Below, in pieces: positions 1-8,754 of a stretch of 33,377 bases of DNA (the stretch's first letter is position 1; each line of letters begins with the position of its first letter). The notes under the pieces were generated by a model, which was not told where the DNA came from, ran no database searches, and saw only the letters and a list, made by a program, of their open reading frames with translations. The position numbers and the translations under genes were made by a program. The stretch spans positions 1 through 33,377 of the forward strand of contig JAIEQX010000384.1 of NCBI GenBank assembly GCA_019747375.1, read 5' to 3'. The stretch is from Beijerinckiaceae bacterium (GTDB taxonomy: Bacteria > Pseudomonadota > Alphaproteobacteria > Rhizobiales > Beijerinckiaceae).

Positions 1-187
1 CGCCGAGCAAACGGCCCGGGTCGCGAATCAGACCCGCATGATCGCAGCCGCTGGCCGCACAAAGAAGCGTCCTGGCTTCAAAGCCGGGCGATTCGATCCC
101 GGCTTCGGCCAGCTGGCCAGTCAATCGCCGCAAGGCCGAGGCGCGCGTGTCGCCCGGCGCTGCGGCGTCGGGGGCGCGGTTCTTCAC
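1..187 (-). CDS. prmC: Peptide chain release factor N5-glutamine methyltransferase, N-terminal part (truncated at left edge of window)
   Basis: Not in the supplied ORF list. Reverse complement from GTG at 187 reads VKNRAPDAAAPGDTRASALRRLTGQLAEAGIESPGFEARTLLCAASGCDHAGLIRDPGRLLG, open to the window edge and typical of the PrmC/HemK N-terminal helical domain (LAEAGIESPxxEARxLL). Start overlaps the htpG stop as GTGA (4 nt). Confidence 0.8.
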   Translation of the reverse strand, partial: MKNRAPDAAAPGDTRASALRRLTGQLAEAGIESPGFEARTLLCAASGCDHAGLIRDPGRLLG

Positions 188-2172
188 GCTTCCCCGGCTG
201 GCTGTTGGGGCGTCGCCTTTGCGTCGCCCGACTGCGCGGCCCGGGTCAGAACGCGGGTCAGCCTGGCGGCGAAAGCCGATGCGTCGAGCGGCGCATCGCC
301 ATCCGCAATGCGGGCTTCGTCGTGGATCAGCCAGGTGGCGTCCTCAACCAGCGCCTGATCGCCGCCGGCCGTAAAGCGGTCCGCGAGGGCGGCGACCAGC
401 GGATGCGTCGGATTGATCTCGAGCACGGGCCGCGAGATCAGGTCCATGCCGCCATGTTCCGCAAGGATCCGCTCGAGTCGGCGGTCGCGGCCATGTTCGG
501 GCGCGACGAGACAGGCGGCGCTTGCGGCGAGACGGTCCGAAGCCCGCACGTCTTCGATCTTTTCCGACAGGGTCTGCTTCATGAAAGCGAGCAGCGTGGC
601 GACAGCGGCCGTCGGGGGGGCTTCGGAGGCGGTTTCCTGACCCTCGACGACCGGCACCGACTTGATGTCGGCCGCCCCATGCGTGACAGACCTGAACGGC
701 TTGCCATCGAAGCCGACGGCGGTTTCGACCCAGAAGGCGTCGACCGCATCCGATAGCAGCAGAACCTCGATCCCGCGCGCCCGGAATCCTTCCAGCTGCG
801 GGCTGGCGGCGAGCCGCTTTTGATCTTCGCCGGTGATGTACCAGATGGCGGTCTGGTTGGGGCGGAGGTTCGCCACATAATCGGCAAGGGTGCGGACCGG
901 CTCGGTCTGGGTCGAGGTGGAGAAGCGCGCGAGTTTGAACAATTGGTCGCGACGCTCGGGGTCCTCGTAAAGGCCTTCCTTCAACACGGCGCCAAAATTC
1001 TTCCAGATCTTCGCGAAGGCGTCTGGGTCCGTTTCAGCCAGTTTGGTCAGTTCCTGCAGGACCCGGTTGACGACGCCCTTCTTGATGGCCGCAAAGATCG
1101 GGCTGTCCTGAATCATCTCGCGCGAGACATTGAGCGGCAGGTCGCTCGAATCGACCACGAGGCGGACGAACCGGAGCCAGCCCGGCAGGATGTCGGCGTC
1201 CGCCGTGATCAGCACGCGACGGACATACAGTTTGCCGCGGCTCTTGCGCGCCGGTTCGAACAGGTCGAGCGGACGGGACCCCGGCACGAAGGCCAGAACG
1301 GTATATTCGTGGCGGCCTTCCGCCCGCCAGTGGATCGTCAGCGCCGGATCGTCGAACTGGCCGGCGAGGCCGCGGTAGAATTCGGCGTAGAGATCCGGCG
1401 TGATCTCGGATTTCGAACGCGCCCAAAGGGCTGCGCCTTCGGAAATGCGCCTTGTCTCACCGTCGGGCTTCTCACGTAAATCAACCGGAACCGCGACGGC
1501 GCCGGAATGTTCGCGGATGATCCGCTCGAGGCGGCCGGGCGCCGCATAGGGCTTGCCGGCTTCCGACAGGCGCAGGATGACGCGCGTGCCCCGCGCCGGC
1601 GCGCTGTCGTGCGGAATTTCCGCCGTCGTGAACGCGCCCTTGCCATCCGACGACCAGCGCCAGGCACGTGTCGAGCCGGCTTTTCGGGTTTCGACGTCCA
1701 CCCGGTCGGCAACCATGAAAGCTGAATAAAATCCGATCCCGAACTGTCCGATCAGATCGCTGCCGGGCGCGGGGGCGGCATCGTCGCCCTTCGGCTCAGC
1801 GTCCGTCTGTGGCGTCAGCTTCTCCAGGAAAGCCCGGGTCCCGGAACTCGCGATGGTGCCCAGCGCGCCCACGAGTTCGTCGTGGTCCATGCCGACGCCG
1901 TTGTCGGCGACCGTGATGGTGTTGCCTTCGGGATCGACCGTCAATGTAATGGCGAATCCCTCTTCGCCCTGGAGCAGGTCGGCGTTGGACAATGCCTCGT
2001 AGCGAAGCTTCTCGCAGGCGTCGGCGGCGTTGGAAATCAGCTCGCGGACGAAAATATCGCGATCCGAGTAGATGGAATGCACCATGAGGTGCAGCAGGCG
2101 GGCGACATCGGCCTGAAAGGGGTGCGGCTGGGGGGCGCTTGCCCCGGCGCCGGCGGCGTTTTCTTGATCCAC
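184..2172 (-). CDS. htpG: Molecular chaperone HtpG (Hsp90 family)
   Basis: Protein contains FQADVARLLHLMVHSIYSDRDIFVRELISNAADACEKLRYEAL, ADNGVGMD, IGQFGIGFYSAFMVADRV and DLPLNVSREMIQ. The ORF extends to 2229, but GTG at 2172 has a GAGGG Shine-Dalgarno-like motif and lies downstream of a heat-shock-like promoter, so 2172 is the preferred start. Confidence 0.95.
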   Translation of the reverse strand: MDQENAAGAGASAPQPHPFQADVARLLHLMVHSIYSDRDIFVRELISNAADACEKLRYEALSNADLLQGEEGFAITLTVDPEGNTITVADNGVGMDHDELVGALGTIASSGTRAFLEKLTPQTDAEPKGDDAAPAPGSDLIGQFGIGFYSAFMVADRVDVETRKAGSTRAWRWSSDGKGAFTTAEIPHDSAPARGTRVILRLSEAGKPYAAPGRLERIIREHSGAVAVPVDLREKPDGETRRISEGAALWARSKSEITPDLYAEFYRGLAGQFDDPALTIHWRAEGRHEYTVLAFVPGSRPLDLFEPARKSRGKLYVRRVLITADADILPGWLRFVRLVVDSSDLPLNVSREMIQDSPIFAAIKKGVVNRVLQELTKLAETDPDAFAKIWKNFGAVLKEGLYEDPERRDQLFKLARFSTSTQTEPVRTLADYVANLRPNQTAIWYITGEDQKRLAASPQLEGFRARGIEVLLLSDAVDAFWVETAVGFDGKPFRSVTHGAADIKSVPVVEGQETASEAPPTAAVATLLAFMKQTLSEKIEDVRASDRLAASAACLVAPEHGRDRRLERILAEHGGMDLISRPVLEINPTHPLVAALADRFTAGGDQALVEDATWLIHDEARIADGDAPLDASAFAARLTRVLTRAAQSGDAKATPQQPAGEA

Positions 2173-2230
2173 GAGTTGACCCTCATCCGAATGCGGTCGC
2201 GGGGCGACCGGCAGCTTGTCTGGCGGCACG

Positions 2231-2261
2231 AGATATCGCGGGGGCGGGTTCGAGTTTCAAG
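2231..2261 (-). promoter_or_regulatory. Putative sigma32 (RpoH)-type promoter for htpG
   Basis: Minus-strand CTTGAAA (2261-2255) followed after about 13-14 nt by CCGCGATATCT (2241-2231), resembling the RpoH consensus CTTGAAA-N11-16-CCCATnT. Confidence 0.45.
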
Positions 2262-2292
2262 CGCCAACTGGAGGCGTGACGGCGCCGGGCGC

Positions 2293-2330
2293 AAAAAAAA
2301 GGACCGGCCGGAGAGGACTCCCGCGCGGTC
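2293..2330 (-). terminator. Rho-independent terminator, minus strand
   Basis: Minus-strand GGACCG-CGCGGGAGTCCTCTCCGGC-CGGTCC followed directly by TTTTTTTT; internal GGGAG/CTCC pairing extends the stem. Confidence 0.7.
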
Positions 2331-2450
2331 CGTGTCGCTCGCTTCGACAGAAGTAAGGCCCGGCTCGCATCGGCCTCCCAGGGGGCTGGGGGGCTGACGA
2401 AATCCAGGAAGCCGGACGAACCGGGCCCCGAGGCAACGGTTTCAAACTCG
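2293..2450 (-). ncRNA. Candidate structured non-coding RNA ending in an intrinsic terminator (family unknown)
   Basis: No plausible ORF. Minus-strand RNA has a long imperfect rod: GGCCCGGTTC pairs with GAGCCGGGCC, with inner CGGCTTCC/GGAGGCCG, ending at the 2293-2330 terminator. 5' end is approximate. Confidence 0.4.
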
Positions 2451-2580
2451 TGCCGGATCGGGGCGTGGGTTGGTCCATATCGGGGCGAAATCGTGAAATC
2501 ACCCGGCCGCCCCGGGAAGCGACGCTGCGCTGCTTGTGCGTCTCCGAAGTTCGCGAGATCATGCGGCGTCAGGAGGCTGT

Positions 2581-3024
2581 ATGGACCAGACCGAACAGGG
2601 CGCAGGCCCGGATGATCAGACCCTTTCCTCGGGGGACGGGCGCGCCGCGAAACCCCGCCCTTCTCCTGAGCGCCACTTGCGCCTTTTAGCGTCGCCTGCC
2701 GAAAAGCCCGCCCCGCCCGCGCCGCCGCAGGTGACTTTCGACCGGCTTGAGCTCGGCCTGATCCTGGGGGTCTACGGGCGCAAGGTCGCGCAGGGCGAAT
2801 GGCGCGACTACGCCATTGATTTCGGGCGACAGACGGCGGTCTTCTCGGTGTTCCGGCGAACCTCCGAGACCCCGCTTTACCGGATCGAGAAGGATCCGCG
2901 GCTTGCCCGCAAGCAGGGCGCCTATTCGGTGATCGCGGCGGGGGGACTCGTGCTGAAGCGCGGGCATGATCTCGCCCGCGTCCTGAGCGTTCTCGACAAG
3001 TCATTCCGGCTCGTGACCAGCTGA
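2581..3024 (+). CDS. DUF2794 domain-containing protein
   Basis: VTFDRLELGLILGVYGRKVAQGEWRDYAIDFGRQTAVFSVFRRTSETPLYRIEKDPRLARKQGAYSVIAAGGLVLKRGHDLARVLSVLD matches the DUF2794 pattern. ATG at 2581 preceded by AGGAGG. Confidence 0.85.
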   Translation: MDQTEQGAGPDDQTLSSGDGRAAKPRPSPERHLRLLASPAEKPAPPAPPQVTFDRLELGLILGVYGRKVAQGEWRDYAIDFGRQTAVFSVFRRTSETPLYRIEKDPRLARKQGAYSVIAAGGLVLKRGHDLARVLSVLDKSFRLVTS

Positions 3025-3037
3025 CGCCGAAACGCAA

Positions 3038-3061
3038 AAGGCCCCGCCGGAGCGGGGCCTT
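3038..3061. terminator. Probable bidirectional intrinsic terminator between convergent genes
   Basis: Perfect 10-bp stem AAGGCCCCGC-CGGA-GCGGGGCCTT, flanked by AA/TT, between the DUF2794 gene (+) and the BI-1-like gene (-). Confidence 0.75.
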
Positions 3062-3087
3062 CGCGTCTGTCACGCATGTCCGTCAAT

Positions 3088-3831
3088 TCAGTCTTCGCGA
3101 GATCCTGTCAGCGCGAGGATGAACTGGAACATGTTGATGAAGTTCAGGTAGAGCGACAGCGCGCCCATCACCGAAGCCTTCGCGGCCATCGTCCGGTCAC
3201 CCGAGACGACGTCGTATTCGCTCTTCAGGCGCTGCGTATCCCAGGCGGTGAGGCCTGCGAAGATCAGCACGCCGATCGACGAGATCGCAAAGCTCATCAC
3301 GCTCGACTGCATGAAGATGTTGATCAGGCTCGCAATGATGAGGCCGATCAGGCCCATCACCAGAAACGAGCCCATGCCGGACAGGCTGCGCTTGGTGGTG
3401 TAGCCGTAAAGGCTCAGCGCCCCGAAGGCCGCGGTCGTGGCGAACAACGCCTGCACGATGCTGCCGGCCTTGTAGACGAAGCCGATGGAGCCCATCGACA
3501 GTCCCATGACGGCTGCAAACGCCCAGAAGGTCATCAGCAACGAGGAATAGCTCATCTTCTCGAATCGGAAGGAGAGCACGAACACGAAGGCGAGCGGCGC
3601 AAGCATCACCACCCAGCGGAGCGGCGATCCGTAAAGCGCCTGAACTACCGGGCTGCTACGTCCGAGCATGAAGATGCCGACGGCGACGAGCGCAGAGATC
3701 GCCAAGGCCAGCGTCATGTGGTTGTAGATGCCAAGCATATAAGAGCGCAGGCCCAGATCGTACTCGGCGGTGCCGGCCCGGGCTACGCCTGTCCCCCAGC
3801 GAAGGGAAGCGTTGCGGTCGAAGTCGGACAT
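3088..3831 (-). CDS. Bax inhibitor-1/YccA family membrane protein
   Basis: Multi-TM protein with YMLGIYNHMTLALAISALVAVG and FAGLTAWDTQRLK motifs typical of the UPF0005/BI-1 family. Confidence 0.92.
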   Translation of the reverse strand: MSDFDRNASLRWGTGVARAGTAEYDLGLRSYMLGIYNHMTLALAISALVAVGIFMLGRSSPVVQALYGSPLRWVVMLAPLAFVFVLSFRFEKMSYSSLLMTFWAFAAVMGLSMGSIGFVYKAGSIVQALFATTAAFGALSLYGYTTKRSLSGMGSFLVMGLIGLIIASLINIFMQSSVMSFAISSIGVLIFAGLTAWDTQRLKSEYDVVSGDRTMAAKASVMGALSLYLNFINMFQFILALTGSRED

Positions 3832-3899
3832 GGTTTCCTCTCAGTTCCCAATGAGCATCAGCTTCTGCCGACATCCGGGTCGAAGCTCTGCCCTGTGAT

Positions 3900-3928
3900 A
3901 ATATGTATCGCGCCCGCGTCACGTACAA
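3900..3928 (-). promoter_or_regulatory. Putative sigma70-type promoter for the BI-1-family gene
   Basis: Minus strand TTGTAC (3928-3923) - 17 nt - CATATT (3905-3900), about 60-70 nt upstream of the start codon. Confidence 0.45.
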
Positions 3929-4024
3929 GGGCCGTTCCACCGGGTCTGAACGGTTGGTTAGCCGAGGCCGCCGCGATTGGCGCCAGCATACACCGATTCA
4001 GTTGATTGTGAAAACTTCACAGCC

Positions 4025-6631
4025 TCACAAGTTCCGGAGATAGGACGCCGGTTTCTGTCCCAAAACGCGCCAGGTCCCGAGAAGGCCAAGGCCGACCGTC
4101 ACCGTCAGGGCGATGGCGGCGGCGGCCGTCGCGGGTCCCCAGAGCCAGATGAAGGTCTCGAACTTCATGACGCGCGTCAGGATGAAATAGGCGGCGGCTC
4201 CGCCGGCCAGCATGCCGAACAGCGCGGTGGCGGCGCCCAGCAGCGCATATTCGATCACCAGCGCGGCCAGCAGGCGCCGCCGCGTCGCCCCAAGCGTTTT
4301 CAGCACCACGGCGTCGTAGATCCGGCTTCTCTGGCCTGCCGCCAGGGCGCCCGCGAGAACCAGGATCGACGCGCCAAGAGCCAGTCCGGACGCGCCCCGG
4401 ATCGCGAAAGCCAGCTGACCCATGACGGTGTTGACGGCGTCCAGGGCATCCTTGACGCGCAGGCTTGTGATGGTGGGGAAGCGCGTCGCAAGTTCGCGCA
4501 GCAGATCCAGCTCGCGCTTCTCGCCGCCGCCTTCCGGGAAGGTGGCGGTGGCCAGGAATGTGTGGGGCGCTCCCGCAAATGTGTTGGGCGAGAAGACCAG
4601 GACGAAATTGATGCCCAGCGTCTGCCAGTTCACCGTGCGGGTGTTGGCGATTCGCGCCGTGAGGTTTCGGCCCGCGACATTGACGGTGATGGTGTCGCCG
4701 AGCTTCAGCCCGAGTCCTGTCGCGATCTCGGCTTCGAGGGAGACGAGCGGCGGGCCCGAATAGTCCGCAGGCCACCATTCGCCGCTGCGCAGGCTGGACC
4801 CGTCCGGAATGGTCGCGGAATAGCTGATGCCGCGATCGCCATCCAGAACCCATTGGGCGTTTTCGGCGGCCTGAACCTGACTGGCCGACTGGTCGTTGAG
4901 GCGGACCACGCGTCCGCGCATCATGGGCACACGCTCGATCTGCGCCTCCGGCGCTTTCTCGGCCAAAAAGGCGCTGAATTCCGGGACCTGCGAATTCTGG
5001 ACGTCGAGGAAGAAGAAGCTCGGGGTGCGTCCCGGCAGACCGCGCGTCAGCTGGTCGCGAATATTGCCGTCGATCATCGTCAGGGCGACCAGAAGGGTCA
5101 GGCCGAGGCCCAGCGACAGGACCACGGCGGGCGTCAGGGCGCCGGGGCGGTGGATATTGCCGATCGCGAGCCGCCATTCGGTCCGTTTCGAACGGGGAGC
5201 TTTTCGGGCGATCTGCATGATCCCCAGCGCCACGGCGCGCAGGACCAGAAAGGCCACGGCGGTCGCCGCCATATAGATGATCGCCAGACGGCGGTCGGTG
5301 GCGAAATAGCCCACCGACACGACCAGCGCGACAGCCGCAACCGCGGTCATCGCCAGATAACGGGCGCGGGGCCATTCTGCGGACTGCTCCACAATGTCCC
5401 GGAACAGCGCCGAGACAGGCACGTCATGGGCGCGGCCGATCGGGCCGAGCGAGAAGGCGAGCGATGTGAGGAGACCGTAGAGAACGCCCGAAGCCGCCTG
5501 GGCGGGATAGATGGCGGGCGCGAACGGAAACGGGATGACGGCGCCGAACAGCGCCGAAATCGCGAAGGGCAGCGCGATCCCGACCGCCAGTCCGATGGCG
5601 ATGCCCACAAGGGCGACGCAGAGAACCTGAACGAGCGTCGCGGCGAAGACGTATCCGCCCGTGGCGCCGACGGATTTGAGCGTCGCCAGGTCGGGACGCT
5701 TTCGCTCGACAAAGGCGTGAACGGCATTGGCGACGCCGACGCCCCCGACAATCAGGGCGGTCAGGCCGACCAGCGTCAGAAACTGCGTGAAGCGCGCCAG
5801 ATTCCGCTCGAATTGCGGCGACACATTATCGCGCGTCCGGACCTGCCATCCGGCGTCCGGGAAGGCCTTGGCGGTCGCCTCCACGAAGGCGTCGAGGCCC
5901 TCGTCGCCGATCGGCATGCCGGGACGCGGCCCGTTCAAGGTGACGCGATTGTTCCAGCGCACCAGCGAGCCCGGCTGGTCGAGCCCGGTTGCTTCGAGGG
6001 CCTTCTGGGACAGGATGACGCGCGGACCAAAGCCGATTCCGCCTGCAAGTTTGTCGGGCTCGGAACGCAGGTCGGCGCGCAGAACGAAAGCCTGTTCGCC
6101 GATCATGACGCGATCGCCGAGCTTCAGGTCCAGGCGGGCGGCGAGCGCTGAATCGGCGATGATTCCATAGGCGCCCTCGCGTTCGGCCAAGGCGTCGGCG
6201 ATGGGGAGCGCCGGTTCCGTCACGAGCGTTCCCTGAGACGGATAGGTGGCGGGGTCGACGGCCTTGACCTCGATGAGCGCGGATGAGCCGCCGTCGCGCC
6301 GCGCCATGGCGCGCAGGACGCCAATGGTCGCCACGGTCCCGCGCGAGGTGAAGAAGGCGTTTTCCTCTGGCGTCGGCTTGCGGTGAATGAGCGAGAACGA
6401 CACGTCGCCGCCGAGAATCCGGCGCCCCTCGCGCGCCAGGCCGTCTGTCAGACCCTCCGACACCGAGCCGACGCCCACGATGGTGGCGACCCCCAGGGCG
6501 ATGCAGGCGAGAAAGATCCGAAATCCCGCGAAGCCGCCGCGCAGGTCTCGCACCGCGAGACGAAGCATCAGCGGAATGCGGGAGCGTGCGGGAGAGCGGG
6601 CCGAACCGGAAACGACCGAATCAACGCTCAT
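4025..6631 (-). CDS. ABC transporter permease, FtsX/MacB-like (YbbP family)
   Basis: 868-aa protein with repeated FtsX-like TM blocks (LKSVGATGGYVFAATLVQVL; LKTLGATRRRLLAALVIEYALLG). Start overlaps the ATPase stop by ATGA (6628-6631). Confidence 0.93.
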   Translation of the reverse strand: MSVDSVVSGSARSPARSRIPLMLRLAVRDLRGGFAGFRIFLACIALGVATIVGVGSVSEGLTDGLAREGRRILGGDVSFSLIHRKPTPEENAFFTSRGTVATIGVLRAMARRDGGSSALIEVKAVDPATYPSQGTLVTEPALPIADALAEREGAYGIIADSALAARLDLKLGDRVMIGEQAFVLRADLRSEPDKLAGGIGFGPRVILSQKALEATGLDQPGSLVRWNNRVTLNGPRPGMPIGDEGLDAFVEATAKAFPDAGWQVRTRDNVSPQFERNLARFTQFLTLVGLTALIVGGVGVANAVHAFVERKRPDLATLKSVGATGGYVFAATLVQVLCVALVGIAIGLAVGIALPFAISALFGAVIPFPFAPAIYPAQAASGVLYGLLTSLAFSLGPIGRAHDVPVSALFRDIVEQSAEWPRARYLAMTAVAAVALVVSVGYFATDRRLAIIYMAATAVAFLVLRAVALGIMQIARKAPRSKRTEWRLAIGNIHRPGALTPAVVLSLGLGLTLLVALTMIDGNIRDQLTRGLPGRTPSFFFLDVQNSQVPEFSAFLAEKAPEAQIERVPMMRGRVVRLNDQSASQVQAAENAQWVLDGDRGISYSATIPDGSSLRSGEWWPADYSGPPLVSLEAEIATGLGLKLGDTITVNVAGRNLTARIANTRTVNWQTLGINFVLVFSPNTFAGAPHTFLATATFPEGGGEKRELDLLRELATRFPTITSLRVKDALDAVNTVMGQLAFAIRGASGLALGASILVLAGALAAGQRSRIYDAVVLKTLGATRRRLLAALVIEYALLGAATALFGMLAGGAAAYFILTRVMKFETFIWLWGPATAAAAIALTVTVGLGLLGTWRVLGQKPASYLRNL

Positions 6632-7332
6632 CGGGCGGCCTCCAGGGCCACATCCGCGCCGCGGACCTCGACCAGCCCTGAACGCAGCCTGATCTGCCGG
6701 TCGCAGCGCGCTGCCAGGCCCGGGTCATGGGTGACGAGGACGAGGGTCGCGCCGCGCTCGTTTTTCAGCGCGAAAATCAGGTCGACGATGCTGCGGCCGG
6801 TGGTCTCGTCGAGATTGCCCGTGGGCTCGTCGGCCACCAAAATCGCAGGATCGGTGGCGATGGCCCTCGCCAGCGCGACGCGCTGCTGTTCGCCGCCCGA
6901 CAATTGGGACGGGTAATGACCGAGCCGGTCGCCAAGTCCGACAAGTCGCAATTCCGCCGAGGCGCGGTCGAAAGCGTCGCCCTTGCCGGCGAGTTCGAGC
7001 GGGATGGCGACGTTTTCGAGCGCCGTCATGGTGGGGATCAGGTGAAAGGACTGGAAGACGATCCCGATCCGCGCCCCGCGGAACTGCGCCAGCCTGTCTT
7101 CGTTAAGAAGGCCAAGGTCTTGGCCATCCACCACCACGGCGCCGGAGTCGGGGCGTTCAAGGCCCGCCATCGTCATCAGCAGCGTCGATTTGCCGGATCC
7201 CGACGGACCCACCAGACCGACGGCCTCGCCTTTCGGGATATCGAGTGAAATTCCCTTGAGGATGTGGACGCGGGCGGCTCCGCGCCCCAGACTCAGGTCT
7301 ACGTTCCTCAAAGAAATGGCTGGCGCCGACAT
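6628..7332 (-). CDS. ABC transporter ATP-binding protein (YbbA/LolD-like)
   Basis: Walker A GPSGSGKST, signature LSGGEQQRVALARAIATDPAILVADEPTGNLD. Start MSAPAISLRNVDLS at 7332; the upstream extension of the ORF to 8043 is antisense to the arylesterase gene. Confidence 0.95.
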   Translation of the reverse strand: MSAPAISLRNVDLSLGRGAARVHILKGISLDIPKGEAVGLVGPSGSGKSTLLMTMAGLERPDSGAVVVDGQDLGLLNEDRLAQFRGARIGIVFQSFHLIPTMTALENVAIPLELAGKGDAFDRASAELRLVGLGDRLGHYPSQLSGGEQQRVALARAIATDPAILVADEPTGNLDETTGRSIVDLIFALKNERGATLVLVTHDPGLAARCDRQIRLRSGLVEVRGADVALEAAR

Positions 7333-7458
7333 TCGATGATCCTTCTTAGATCCAGACGAAGCAAACCGTCTCCGCAAGACGGGCGCACGGTCGCATGGCT
7401 CACCCCGTCGAGGCGAGCAAACTCCGTTCCATATGGGAGCCGCGAGGCAATCTGTCAG

Positions 7459-8124
7459 ATGTTCAAGTTCATAAAGCCGATCTCCAGCGCGTTCGTGATC
7501 GCCGCCCTTCTGGCGGTCGCGTGCCTTCCGTCCTCCGTTTCGTCGGTCGCCGCGCAACCGGCGCCCCCGTTGCAGGTCGTGGTTCTGGGCGACAGTCTGA
7601 GCGCCGGGTACCAGTTGCCGCAGGAGTCGGCGTTCCCGACCTTGCTCGAGCGGGCGCTCCGGGCCGATGGATTGAACGTCGACGTCGCCAATGCGGGGGT
7701 GTCGGGCGATACTGCGCGCAACGGCCTCGAACGGCTCGACTGGGCGGTTCCGGACGGGACGCATGCGGTCATCGTCGAGCTTGGCGCCAATGACATGCTG
7801 CGCGGCGCCGACCCTGAAGTGACAAAGGATTCGCTCGACAAGATCATCTCGCGCCTCAAGCTGCGCGGCGTCAAGGTGATGCTCGCCGGGATGGTGGCGT
7901 CTCCGTCCCTGGGTCGCGAATATGGCGACCGCTTCAATGCGATCTACCCGGATCTCGCCAGGAAGCACGACGTGCCGCTCTATCCGTTTTTTCTCGAGGG
8001 CGTCGCGGGCAACCGCACCCTCAACCTCGAGGACGGCATGCATCCGAACCGGCGTGGCGTCGAAATGATCGTCCGCTCGATCTTTCCGACCGTGCGAGAG
8101 TTTCTCAACGGCGTCGCGGGCTGA
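7459..8124 (+). CDS. Arylesterase / SGNH hydrolase (TesA-like GDSL lipase), secreted
   Basis: N-terminal signal-like segment, GDSLSAGYQLP block, GANDMLRG block, DGMHPNRRG (Asp-x-x-His). Divergent from the YbbA/YbbP-type ABC genes, as in the conserved tesA-ybbAP neighbourhood. Confidence 0.93.
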   Translation: MFKFIKPISSAFVIAALLAVACLPSSVSSVAAQPAPPLQVVVLGDSLSAGYQLPQESAFPTLLERALRADGLNVDVANAGVSGDTARNGLERLDWAVPDGTHAVIVELGANDMLRGADPEVTKDSLDKIISRLKLRGVKVMLAGMVASPSLGREYGDRFNAIYPDLARKHDVPLYPFFLEGVAGNRTLNLEDGMHPNRRGVEMIVRSIFPTVREFLNGVAG

Positions 8125-8220
8125 GCCAGCGTCGCGTCGGCTTCATGTGAATGATGTTGATGAGGCCAGGCGCGCACGTGATTCGAGTCAGGGCCGCACA
8201 GCGCCCTGCGGGAGAGAAAA

Positions 8221-8754
8221 ATGCCCCGTCTGTTCACGGGTTTCGAGATTCCACCCGATCTCTCGTTCGAACTGTCGCTGATGCGCGGCGGCATTTCCGG
8301 CGCGCGCTGGATCGACGCGGAAAATTATCACGTCACCTTGCGCTTCATCGGCGATGTCGATCACGCGATGGCGCGCGACATTTCGTCGTCGCTCGACCTC
8401 ATCCGCCGCGACAGATGCGAGATCCGGATTGACGGGCTTGCGAGTTTCGGCGGCGACAAGCCGCGCGCCATCGTGGCGCGGGTGCAGCCGACCGCGCCTC
8501 TCGTGGATCTGCAGGCCGAGCAGGAAAGGCTGATGCGCCGACTTGGCCTGCCGCCGGAGCCGCGCAAATTCACCCCCCATGTGACGCTGGCGCGGCTGCG
8601 CTCAACCGGCGCGCTGGAGGTCGCGGATTATCTCGGGATGCGCGGATTGTTTCATACGCGCACGTTCACGCCGCAGCGCTTCGTGCTTTATTCCGCCCGG
8701 GATTCGGTCGGCGGCGGGCCCTATGTGGTCGAGGCAGCCTATCAGCTCGGCTGA
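8221..8754 (+). CDS. thpR: RNA 2',3'-cyclic phosphodiesterase (2H phosphoesterase, LigT family)
   Basis: Two HxTL motifs (NYHVTLRFIGD and FTPHVTLARL) and C-terminal YVVEAAYQL. Confidence 0.9.
   Translation: MPRLFTGFEIPPDLSFELSLMRGGISGARWIDAENYHVTLRFIGDVDHAMARDISSSLDLIRRDRCEIRIDGLASFGGDKPRAIVARVQPTAPLVDLQAEQERLMRRLGLPPEPRKFTPHVTLARLRSTGALEVADYLGMRGLFHTRTFTPQRFVLYSARDSVGGGPYVVEAAYQLG

Noticed and set aside
2341-2450. 6S, SRP or tmRNA identity for the candidate ncRNA
   Set aside because: Rod shape only; the diagnostic motifs of SRP (GGAAGGAAGCAG-type) and tmRNA (tRNA-like ends) are absent and 6S similarity is too loose to name.
2183-3073. 296-aa minus-strand ORF upstream of htpG
   Set aside because: R/P/A/S-rich, antisense to the DUF2794 gene and crosses the intrinsic terminator; not a credible protein.
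3977-6151. 724-aa plus-strand ORF
   Set aside because: Antisense to the FtsX-type ABC permease; R/G/D/H-rich nonsense-like composition, no recognisable motif.
7333-8043. N-terminal extension of the ABC ATPase ORF
   Set aside because: The extension is antisense to the arylesterase gene; the ATPase has a natural start at 7332.
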